Below are positions 1 to 6,572 of a DNA stretch of 8,087 nucleotides, in pieces; the stretch's first letter is position 1, and each line of letters begins with the position of its first letter. This stretch comes from JBBSEZ01 sp038239195 (GTDB taxonomy: Bacteria > Planctomycetota > Planctomycetia > Gemmatales > Gemmataceae). Both the position numbers and the translations under genes were made by a program. The notes beneath the pieces are model-generated. The model was not told the DNA's origin and did not search any database. It saw nothing but the letters and a program-made list of their open reading frames with translations. The stretch lies in assembly GCA_038239195.1 (NCBI GenBank), contig JBBSEZ010000449.1:1-8087 (forward strand), written 5' to 3'.

Positions 1-3000
1 ATGCCCTCCGCGGACCAGACCTGCTCGGTGGGGGCCGTGCCCAGCCAGCCGCGCGCGGTGAGGCTGTCCACGTGGTCCAGCCCGGTCAGCGAGCCCGTCA
101 GGTTCTCGAACGCCAGGTCCGTGGCGCTCGACGGCGCCGCGCCCGTGGTGCGGACGTCGCCGAGGTCGCCGCGGGCGCCCAGGCTCAGCGTGCTGCCGCC
201 CGGCAGCGCCACGGCGCCCACGTCGCCGTGGCCCACGAAGTCCGGCAGGCCGTCCGCCTGGTCGGTATGCACCACCAGGGCCACGCCATCGACGCCCGCC
301 GCGGCGCCGATGGCGTCGAAGTTGCCGTTGGTGCGCAGGTCGTAGCTGGCCCCCGCCGTCAGCAGGGTGACGCTCAGGTGGTTCACCGAGTCCTGCAAAT
401 CGTAGGTCTGCCCGGCCCCGACGAGCACCGGGGCCGCGGCGCCGTCCCAGGTCAGGCTGACCGAGCCGGTGCCTTCGTTGTCCACCATCACGTCCGCCGC
501 CACGCGCACCGTGCTCGCGTAGATCGGGCTGGCGGCGCCGTCGGCGGCCTGGACGTAGCCGCGCACGGTATGCGTCATCCCGGGCACATACTCGGGCAGG
601 ACGAACTGCTCGGAGTCGCTGGGGGAAAAGGCGGCGCCATCGACGCTGGTGAAGTAGGTGTAGCCGGCCTCCGCGTCGGCGGGCGACGGGTCGCTCACCG
701 GGCCGAAGGCGATGGGGTCGCCGGGGCGCAGCAGGTGGGTGCCGTCGCCAAACCCGAAGGTGGCCGTGGGGGCCACGTCGGCGACGACCACCGGCACGAG
801 GTAGTCGTGGGAGTCGGCCTCGGCGTCCATGATGCGCACCACGGTGGGGAAGCCACCGGGGGGCGAGGCGTCGGCGTAGACGTGGCGGAAGTGGATCGCC
901 CCGTCCGCCCCGGTCGTCCACTCCTCCGTGGGGACGACGGCGAAGTCGCCGCTCCCCGTCCAGTCGGCCTCGATGGTCAGCGCGTCGCCCGGGGCGAGGC
1001 CCGCCACGCTGCTCACGACGAAATCGACCGCCGAGCCTTCGGGGACAGGGCCGGAGGCGCTGACGCCAGCCGTCGGCGCCATGCTCAGGACGGTCACCTG
1101 CATGGTCTGCTCGGAGACCGTCCCGGCGGGGCTGGTCGCCCGCGCGACGACCTCGTAGACGCCGGGCTGCAGGTACTGATGTTGCGGGCTCAGGCTCCCC
1201 GCGGCCCCCGGGTCGGGGTTGAAGTCTCCCTGGTTGTCGAAGTCCCACTGCACGGAGGCAACGCCCTCGGGGCCGGTCGCCGTGGCGGCGAAGCGGACCG
1301 TGGCGCCGGCCTGCACCGTCTGGTCTGGGCCGAGCGTCAGGTTGGGCGCCACGTCATCCACGTGAACGGTCAGCGTTCCCACCCGGCTGGCGCCGGTGAC
1401 GTCGGTCACGCGCAGGCCGACGAGGTGGTCGCCGGGCGTGTCGTAGACGTGCCCGGGCGCCAGGTTGCCGGAGCCGGTGGGGTCGGCGTGGAAGGTCGTG
1501 CCGTCGAAGTTGAAGTCCCACCCGACCGCGGCGGGGGCCAGCGGGGCCATGCCGGCGCCGAGATACTGGCCCGCGAACAACACGGCCTGCCCGACGCTGC
1601 TCGAGGCGTCGGGCCCGGCATCGACGACCAGGGCCCGCACGTCGGCGACCGTGACGGTGACGGTGGCGACGGCGTCGTTGCCGAGGCCGTCGGACACGTC
1701 GAGGGAAACCACGTAGGTCCCCGGCCCGGCGAAGGTGTGCGTCGCGCTCAGCCCGGTCGCGGCGCCGGGCAGGTCGTAGCCGTCCCGGGAATTGAAGTCC
1801 CAACGGGCGGTGTAGTCCTGGCCGGGGGTGGTGCCGGCGAGCGTGCCGGTGAAGGTGAGCGTGCCGCCGGCGTTGATGGTCGTGCTGCCGCTGACCGCGA
1901 GGGAAGCGGTCAGATCGGCCGGTGGGCTCTCCGCGGGGGGCGGGGCGAGCACCGAAACGGTGGCCGTGTCGAAGGCGGTGAGGCCGGCGGCGTCGGTGAC
2001 GCGCAGGGCGACGAGGTGCGTCCCCGGGGCGTCGTAGGCGTGCGTGGGCGTCAGGCTGCCCGTGGCGGCCGGGTCGGCGTGGAACGTCGTCCCGTCGAAG
2101 TTGAAGTCCCACTCGACCGCGGCGATTTGCGAGGGCCCGCCGGTGGCGCTGGCCTGTCCCGTGAAGGGCACCGCCTCCCCCGCGTTGACGGTCTGCTCGG
2201 TCCCACCGGCATCGACGACAGTGGCCGTGGGGGGCTGGGGATCGTTCGCCGCCACGATCTGGGCGTCGGCGCTCCAGACGGCGACGTCGCCGAACGCGAG
2301 GGCGGTTTGGCCCGCCGTGTCGGTGACGCGCAGGGCGACGAGGTACGTCCCCGGGGCGTCGTAGGCGTGCGTGGGCGCCAGGCTGCCGGTGGCGCTCGGG
2401 TCGGCGTTGAACGTGGAGCCGTCGAAGTTGAAGTCCCACGCGACCGCGGCGATCCCCGCCGGGCCCGCCGGCGATTCCGCCCGGCCCGTGAAGTGGGCGG
2501 CCTCGCCGGCGTGAACCTCCTGCTGGTACTGGTCGAGGAACGCCTGCGGGGGAGCATCGGGAACGGCCGGGGGCATGGAGGGGGCGCCGTCGCCCGGCGA
2601 GCCACCCGAGGGACCGGGCGGGGTGGTGGGATCGGTCGAGCCGTCATCCGCGGGGGCGGACGAATCGGCAGGGAGGTAGCGGAGGCGGATGACGCCGAGG
2701 TTGCTGTCGGCGGTGCCCTGATGCACCTGGTAGGTGAACTGATCGACGCCGGAAAAGCCGGGGGAGGGCATGAAGGTCGCCTGGTCGCCGCTGATAGTGA
2801 TGAAGCCATTCTGCGGCTGCCGGAAGACCGTGTACGCCAGGGGCGAGTTGTCCGTGGACGTCGCCTTGAGCGTGAAGGTGTTCCCGGTGGTCTCGTCGAG
2901 GGTCACGAAGTCCTTGACGGCGGCCGGGTGGCTGGCCGACACCGCCCAGGAGAACGTCTGGCTGTCGCTGCTGGTTCCGTCGCTCGCCGTCACCGTCACC

Positions 3001-4016
3001 GCGTACGGCCCGCCCGCGGCGGCGCCGGCGGCGACCATTCCCGAGATGAGGCCGCTCGCGTCGAGGGAGAGGCCCGGAGGCAGCCCGGTCGCCGAGTAGC
3101 CCGGCGGGGCGCCGAGGGGGCCGCTCGCACCCACTCGCAGCGACACGAGGGCGCCCTCGGCGCTCTGCTGGTTGCCGAGGTTGGCGAGGAGCGGCTGGGC
3201 GGCCGGGCCGCCCGTTGCCGGAGGGCCGTTCGGGCCGGGCGGCATCGTGGGACTTGGGCTCGTCGCGGGGGCCGCTTGCTGGAGTTGTTGCTGCGACGAA
3301 TTGGCGGACTGCCCCTGTGCCCCCGGCGAGCCCGGCGCGTCCGCGCCCGCTCCGCCGCCGAGCGCGCCCGAACCGCCCCCTCCGCCACTGTCCCCTCCGC
3401 CGCCGGAACCGCCGCCTGTCCCCGGGTCCGCTCCCCCGCCCGTCGGGGGCGGCGGCGGGGCGGTCGGGGCGAAGGGCCCCGAGAAGTTGTCCGTCAGGGG
3501 GCCGAAGGAGACGGGCTCGGACAGCCCATTCGTGCCCAGGGCGTTGGCCGCAGCGAACGTCTCGCTGGTCGCGTTCGCCGGCGCCGGGGCCCCTTCGCCC
3601 GCGGGCCCGCCGACCGGGCCGGCCGCGGCCAGGAAGCTGACCGGGTCGCTGGGTGGCGGCGCCACCGTGGCCGCGGGGGCGGGGCTCGCGCCCACCGCCG
3701 GGGTGGTCACGCCGGACGGCGCGCCGATCAAGGCGATGGCGCCGGCGAGCGGGTCGGCCAGGCTGGCGCCGAGGAGAGCGCCGGCCAGGAGCCCGCCCGT
3801 GGCGTCGCCGGGGAGCACGCGCTCGCCCAGCACCTCGATCTCCGGACGGGCTCGCGCGTGGGCATGGGTAAAGGGCCGGGCGCGCTGCCAGGCGCGGAAC
3901 CGCCGGAAGGCCCTGGACCACGTGGCGGCGCAATTGTGCAGCACCAGCGCGTCCGCCGCGACGGCGGCGTGGAACAGACGGAGGGCCTTGGACCAGAGGG
4001 AGGAGAGGTTCTTCAT
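1..4016 (-). CDS. Giant PKD-repeat surface/secreted protein, N-terminal 1338 residues (C-terminus outside window)
   Basis: One frame stays open from ATG at 4016 to the left edge. AAGGA lies 7 bases before the ATG, which supports this start. Residues 1-57 are basic. Residues 58-71 carry PEIEVLGERVLPGD, which resembles the N-terminal LExR..P motif of planctomycete exported proteins, and a hydrophobic Ala/Gly/Leu stretch follows (about 74-98). Residues 180-275 form a Pro/Gly/Gln-rich linker. A putative-Ig (He_PIG-like) domain with GLPPGLSLD lies at about 285-360, and a cadherin-like domain at about 365-445. Five PKD domains each carry a WDF core, with the Trp at 527, 636, 739, 833 and 924. A degenerate PKD-like unit (ADWTGSGDF) covers about 980-1076, then come unassigned beta-rich sequences to 1338. 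PKD folds usually serve extracellular adhesion or polymer binding, so a cell-surface or secreted role is inferred. No catalytic domain is visible. The missing part could carry RHS, beta-helix or dockerin modules. Domain assignments are by eye. Confidence 0.9.
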   Translation of the reverse strand, partial: MKNLSSLWSKALRLFHAAVAADALVLHNCAATWSRAFRRFRAWQRARPFTHAHARARPEIEVLGERVLPGDATGGLLAGALLGASLADPLAGAIALIGAPSGVTTPAVGASPAPAATVAPPPSDPVSFLAAAGPVGGPAGEGAPAPANATSETFAAANALGTNGLSEPVSFGPLTDNFSGPFAPTAPPPPPTGGGADPGTGGGSGGGGDSGGGGGSGALGGGAGADAPGSPGAQGQSANSSQQQLQQAAPATSPSPTMPPGPNGPPATGGPAAQPLLANLGNQQSAEGALVSLRVGASGPLGAPPGYSATGLPPGLSLDASGLISGMVAAGAAAGGPYAVTVTASDGTSSDSQTFSWAVSASHPAAVKDFVTLDETTGNTFTLKATSTDNSPLAYTVFRQPQNGFITISGDQATFMPSPGFSGVDQFTYQVHQGTADSNLGVIRLRYLPADSSAPADDGSTDPTTPPGPSGGSPGDGAPSMPPAVPDAPPQAFLDQYQQEVHAGEAAHFTGRAESPAGPAGIAAVAWDFNFDGSTFNADPSATGSLAPTHAYDAPGTYLVALRVTDTAGQTALAFGDVAVWSADAQIVAANDPQPPTATVVDAGGTEQTVNAGEAVPFTGQASATGGPSQIAAVEWDFNFDGTTFHADPAATGSLTPTHAYDAPGTHLVALRVTDAAGLTAFDTATVSVLAPPPAESPPADLTASLAVSGSTTINAGGTLTFTGTLAGTTPGQDYTARWDFNSRDGYDLPGAATGLSATHTFAGPGTYVVSLDVSDGLGNDAVATVTVTVADVRALVVDAGPDASSSVGQAVLFAGQYLGAGMAPLAPAAVGWDFNFDGTTFHADPTGSGNLAPGHVYDTPGDHLVGLRVTDVTGASRVGTLTVHVDDVAPNLTLGPDQTVQAGATVRFAATATGPEGVASVQWDFDNQGDFNPDPGAAGSLSPQHQYLQPGVYEVVARATSPAGTVSEQTMQVTVLSMAPTAGVSASGPVPEGSAVDFVVSSVAGLAPGDALTIEADWTGSGDFAVVPTEEWTTGADGAIHFRHVYADASPPGGFPTVVRIMDAEADSHDYLVPVVVADVAPTATFGFGDGTHLLRPGDPIAFGPVSDPSPADAEAGYTYFTSVDGAAFSPSDSEQFVLPEYVPGMTHTVRGYVQAADGAASPIYASTVRVAADVMVDNEGTGSVSLTWDGAAAPVLVGAGQTYDLQDSVNHLSVTLLTAGASYDLRTNGNFDAIGAAAGVDGVALVVHTDQADGLPDFVGHGDVGAVALPGGSTLSLGARGDLGDVRTTGAAPSSATDLAFENLTGSLTGLDHVDSLTARGWLGTAPTEQVWSAEG
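1401..1535 (-). repeat. 135-base direct repeat, diverged copy 3 (core of PKD domain 4)
   Basis: The same 135-base layout recurs in PKD domain 4 with more substitutions. It keeps the identical core GTCGAAGTTGAAGTCCCAC (plus-strand reading). The lengths match those of copies 1 and 2. PKD domains 3 (Trp at 1802) and 5 (Trp at 1247) are clearly more diverged at the DNA level. Confidence 0.65.
1992..2126 (-). repeat. 135-base direct repeat, copy 2 (core of PKD domain 2)
   Basis: This is the counterpart of 2319-2453 and encodes the matching part of PKD domain 2, with a WDFNFDGTTF core and a THAYDAPGTHLVALRVTD strand. The two blocks start 327 bases apart, that is 109 codons, so the unit length corresponds to one whole PKD domain plus linker. 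Confidence 0.8.
2319..2453 (-). repeat. 135-base direct repeat, copy 1 (core of PKD domain 1)
   Basis: This block encodes the second half of PKD domain 1, from its WDFNFDGSTF core to the LVALRVTD strand. A hand alignment to the copy at 1992-2126 shows the same length, no gaps and about 10 differences in 135 bases. That is much closer than the other PKD repeats of this gene and points to recent duplication or conversion. Confidence 0.8.
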
Positions 4017-4023
4017 CGAACCA

Positions 4024-4028
4024 TCCTT
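4024..4028 (-). promoter_or_regulatory. Ribosome binding site of the PKD protein
   Basis: On the minus strand AAGGA is followed by a 7-base spacer (TGGTTCG) and then ATG at 4016. This is normal Shine-Dalgarno spacing. It favours the short basic N-terminus and no upstream extension: the frame has no better placed start, and base composition changes upstream. Confidence 0.6.
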
Positions 4029-4388
4029 CGCGAGATGTACGGGGGATCGGGCAGGCGCGTGAGATCGGGAAATGGTCGCTCGGGCCCCGCCCTCAGTGCC
4101 GGAATGACCGGGAGAGGACGAGGGCAGGAGTTGTGGTTGTTACGGTAGCGAAGGCTGGCGACGTCGTCAACCTGTCGCGCCGAATATTCGAGGCGCCCGG
4201 CCTGACGAGGCGCCCCGACGAGCTCCAGTAGAACACGGGACGACCCGTTGTTGCGAGAGACGTATGAGCGCCATCTTGCCGGAACCTCGAAAAGGCCGGC
4301 CAGCCCACGCGCGTTGGCAGTATGGCAGGCTCGCCAACAACCATCGCGTAAGTGGTTTAACATCAATCGGTTCCGTCCAGTAGCCCTC

Positions 4389-4424
4389 GTTGCCACGCCC
4401 CGAACGCTTTGGCAAAGTGGCAAC
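4389..4424. repeat. 8-base inverted repeat in the divergent spacer
   Basis: GTTGCCAC (4389-4396) and GTGGCAAC (4417-4424) are perfect reverse complements separated by 20 bases. A second, 6-base pair, GTTGGC (4313-4318) and GCCAAC (4333-4338), lies just upstream. These could be operator half-sites for either flanking gene. However, repeats this short are expected fairly often by chance in 640 bases, so the functional reading is weak. Confidence 0.25.
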
Positions 4425-4641
4425 CGGCCTGGGGCCGTCGGCGCGAGTGCTGTCGCAATCTCCCGCCCGGTTCGACAGTCACGAGGACAGATTGCCACCC
4501 GCGCGATGTTGCGTGTGTGGCGGGCGCAATGCAATCTATCGAGCCGCCTTCCTTTCGCCACGCGAGCCCCTGACCGCGGCCGCCCCTCCTTCTATGAAGA
4601 GGGGGAGCACCCGTTCGCTCTCACCCGGCCCCGACGTCGCA

Positions 4642-4648
4642 GGGAGGG
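4642..4648 (+). promoter_or_regulatory. Ribosome binding site that sets the metG start
   Basis: GGGAGGG lies 11 bases before ATG at 4660. The frame is open further upstream (ATG at 4390), but the extra 90 codons look non-coding. Homology to MetRS begins a few residues after the 4660 start (YFLTTAIDYPNSRPHIG), so this site marks the true start. Confidence 0.75.
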
Positions 4649-4659
4649 ACACGCCTATC

Positions 4660-6240
4660 ATGGCCGACCCCGCGCGCTATTTCCTCACCACCGCCATCGA
4701 CTACCCCAACAGCCGGCCGCACATCGGCACGGCGTTCGAGAAGCTCGGCGCCGACGTTCAGGCCCGCTACCGCCGCATGGAGAGCTTCGCCGTCCACTTC
4801 CTGATGGGCAACGACGAGAACACCGTCAAGGTGTCGCGCCGCGCCGCCGAGCTGGGGCTGGACGTCAAGGCCTACTGCGACGACATGGCCCGGCAGTTTC
4901 AGGAGGTCTGGCGCGCCCTCGACGTTAGCTTCGACGACTTCATCCAGACCAGCGAGCCGCGCCACCACGCGGGCTGTCGCAAGTTCATTCAGAAGGTCTA
5001 CGACAATGGCCACATCTATAAGGGCAGTTACGAGGGCCTCTACTGCGAGGGCTGCGAGGAGTTCAAGACCGAGAAGGCGATCAAGGAGGCCGGCGGCGTC
5101 TGCCCCAACCACAACGTCCCGCCGGTGAAGCGCAGCGAGCCCTGCTACTTCTTCGCCCTGTCGAAGTTTCAAGAGCGCCTGCTGCGCTTCTACGAGGAAA
5201 ACCCCGACTTCATCCAGCCCGAGAGCCGGCGCAACGAGGTCGTCGCGCTGGTGGAGAAAGAGCTGTTCGACGTCAACATCACGCGCCGGGGTGAGGCCTG
5301 GGGCATTCGCGTGCCCTTCGACGAAGAGTTCACCATCTACGTCTGGTTCGACGCGCTGCTCAACTACGTGACCGCCATCGGCTACGGTTCCGACGAGGAT
5401 CGCTTCAATAAGTGGTGGCCCGCCGACCTGCACGTGATCGGCAAGGACATCACGCGCTTCCACTGCGCCCTGTGGCCGGCGATGTGCTTCGCCGCGGGGA
5501 TCGACCCGCCGCGCCGGGTGTTCGGGCACGGGTTCGTCTACCGCAAGAAGGAGGACACCGGCGAACTGGTCCGGGAGAGCAAGACGCTGGGCAACGTCAC
5601 CGAGCCGATGGACGTCATCACGAGGTTCAGCAGCGAGGCGTTTCGCTACTACTTCCTGCGCGAGTGCCCGTTCCCCAGCGACGGCGAATTTAGCTGGGCC
5701 CAGTTCGAGACGCGCTACAACGGCGACCTCGCCAACAACCTCGGCAACCTCTACAGCCGGGTGATGACGCTCGTCGGCAAGAACTACGGTGGGCACCTCG
5801 CCGGCACGGCCGGCCAGGCGGCGCGCCCCGTGACCGCGGAAGGCCTGCCCTCGTTCGCCGATGCGGTCAAGCAGGTGCGCGGCCACGTCGAGGCGTGCCA
5901 GTACAACCAGGCGCTCCAGAAGGTCTGGCAGTACGTCCTCGACCCGACGAACCAGTACGCCGAGCGGCGCGAACCGTGGAAGTTGGTGAAGACCGACAGG
6001 GACGCGACGCGACAGGTGCTGTTCGACATGATCGAGCCGCTGCGAGCGGCGGCGATCCTGCTCAAGCCGTTCCTGCCGCGCACGGCCGAGACGATCTACC
6101 GCAGCTTCAACTTCGCCCAGCCGTGGGAGGCGGTACGCTACGAGGACGCCGCCACGCCCCCGGTGCCCATCGACGACCTCCGCGTGCTGGCGGCGATGGA
6201 GGGGGGCAAGCCCAAACCGCTCTTCCCGCGCATCGGGTGA
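4660..6240 (+). CDS. metG: Methionyl-tRNA synthetase, short form without C-terminal tRNA-binding domain
   Basis: This 526-residue class I aminoacyl-tRNA synthetase charges tRNA-Met with methionine using ATP in the cytoplasm. The nucleotide-binding HIGH motif is HIGT (21-24). The connective peptide holds a single zinc knuckle, with C129/C132 and C148/H151. VWFDALLNY (228-236) and GKDITRFH (261-268) match the methionine-pocket and active-site segments of MetRS. The KMSKS loop is RESKT (305-309), followed by LGN, and keeps the catalytically important second lysine (K308). The alpha-helical anticodon-binding domain begins near NGDLANNLGN (354-363). The protein ends at KPKPLFPRIG, where longer MetRS continue into an EMAPII-like domain, so the length fits the short form. 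The segment that is usually GTDEHG is GNDENT (50-55). MetRS is clear; whether it is the only copy in the genome is unknown. It is probably transcribed alone. Confidence 0.95.
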   Translation: MADPARYFLTTAIDYPNSRPHIGTAFEKLGADVQARYRRMESFAVHFLMGNDENTVKVSRRAAELGLDVKAYCDDMARQFQEVWRALDVSFDDFIQTSEPRHHAGCRKFIQKVYDNGHIYKGSYEGLYCEGCEEFKTEKAIKEAGGVCPNHNVPPVKRSEPCYFFALSKFQERLLRFYEENPDFIQPESRRNEVVALVEKELFDVNITRRGEAWGIRVPFDEEFTIYVWFDALLNYVTAIGYGSDEDRFNKWWPADLHVIGKDITRFHCALWPAMCFAAGIDPPRRVFGHGFVYRKKEDTGELVRESKTLGNVTEPMDVITRFSSEAFRYYFLRECPFPSDGEFSWAQFETRYNGDLANNLGNLYSRVMTLVGKNYGGHLAGTAGQAARPVTAEGLPSFADAVKQVRGHVEACQYNQALQKVWQYVLDPTNQYAERREPWKLVKTDRDATRQVLFDMIEPLRAAAILLKPFLPRTAETIYRSFNFAQPWEAVRYEDAATPPVPIDDLRVLAAMEGGKPKPLFPRIG

Positions 6241-6251
6241 GCGCGGGCGAG

Positions 6252-6272
6252 CCGCCGGCTTTTTTCCGGCGG
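6252..6272. repeat. Hairpin just after metG, T-run in the loop
   Basis: CCGCCGG (6252-6258) and CCGGCGG (6266-6272) pair perfectly around a 7-base loop, CTTTTTT. The hairpin begins 12 bases after the metG stop, as a terminator would. However, the T-run sits in the loop and not after the stem, so it is not a classical intrinsic terminator on the plus strand. GC-rich GCGCG stretches on both sides may extend the pairing. It could still act as a 3'-end stabilising structure, or be a dispersed repeat. Confidence 0.5.
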
Positions 6273-6558
6273 AGCGCGCGTGCTCGTCGCGAGGGGGCGT
6301 TTTCCGGAGGGCTAACGCCGCCGCTCGCTGCGTCGTTGGCGTGGAAGTCAGGCCACGCGTTTGACGCGCCGGCACCGCCAACCAGGGTGACGCGGCGCAA
6401 GCCCATCCTCGGGAACGCGCTCCTGGCGCTGGTGGGCGAGTTGCTGCGACCTGCGGGTTGAGGCGCCGTCCCCAGCAGGCCAAACCTTAACGCGATTTTC
6501 ATTTGCCAACCCGCCACGATGCCCGGAGAATGACTGCACTTCAGGCACGAAATCTCTC

Positions 6559-6563
6559 GAGGG
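6559..6563 (+). promoter_or_regulatory. Ribosome binding site of the Tat phosphatase
   Basis: GAGGG lies 9 bases before the ATG at 6573. This start puts the twin-arginine motif at residues 6-7, the expected place for a Tat signal, so it is preferred. Confidence 0.6.
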
Positions 6564-6572
6564 CTCGCCGCC

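Larger units (their letters stand above)
4017..4659. other. Divergent intergenic region, no convincing gene
   Basis: These 643 bases separate the divergently oriented PKD protein and metG and must hold both promoters. Open frames exist (for example minus 4013-4561) but encode no recognisable protein. Their third codon positions are mixed, whereas in the flanking genes these are almost all G or C. Two short inverted repeats lie at 4313-4338 and 4389-4424. I could not pick out a convincing -35/-10 pair, riboswitch or tRNA. Confidence 0.6.
6241..6572. other. Spacer between metG and phosphatase gene
   Basis: These 332 bases hold no supported gene. Besides the hairpin at 6252-6272 there is GGCGTT (6296-6301) pairing with AACGCC (6314-6319) around CCGGAGGG, similar in style to the short GC-rich palindromes I associate with intergenic DNA of planctomycetes (recollection, not checked). 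The frame ending at 6461 is a continuation of a metG shadow frame. The phosphatase promoter should lie in the AT-richer part around 6480-6540, but no clear -35/-10 boxes are visible. Confidence 0.5.

Noticed and set aside
1354..2809. Minus-strand frames at 1354-2439 and 2051-2809 with repeated RRPGD.PRRPARH-like words
   Set aside because: The apparent protein repeats are out-of-frame readings of the PKD repeat DNA. The in-frame reading gives proper PKD cores.
72..4148. Open plus-strand frame of 1358 codons opposite the PKD gene
   Set aside because: It lies in exact codon register with the PKD gene, so a stop could only come from the sense codons TTA, CTA or TCA, which are rare in such GC-rich genes. 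The product is Gly/Arg/Val-rich with no recognisable domains, while the minus frame shows clear PKD repeats.
4460..4490. GGTTCGA string that could suggest a tRNA T-arm
   Set aside because: The flanking bases do not pair into a T-stem, and no acceptor, D or anticodon arms can be drawn upstream.
4013..4561. 182-codon minus-strand frame whose TGA overlaps the PKD start as ATGA, hinting at translational coupling
   Set aside because: The overlap looks attractive, but third codon positions are mixed, the protein is unrecognisable, and the PKD gene has its own AAGGA site. Chance is the simpler explanation.
4390..4659. N-terminal extension of metG from ATG at 4390
   Set aside because: MetRS homology begins a few residues after 4660, a strong GGGAGGG site precedes 4660, and the extra 90 codons lack coding-like composition.
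4621..6483. 620-codon minus-strand frame opposite metG
   Set aside because: It is a shadow of metG caused by GC-rich codon use. metG on the plus strand has unmistakable synthetase motifs, and the antisense product matches nothing I know.
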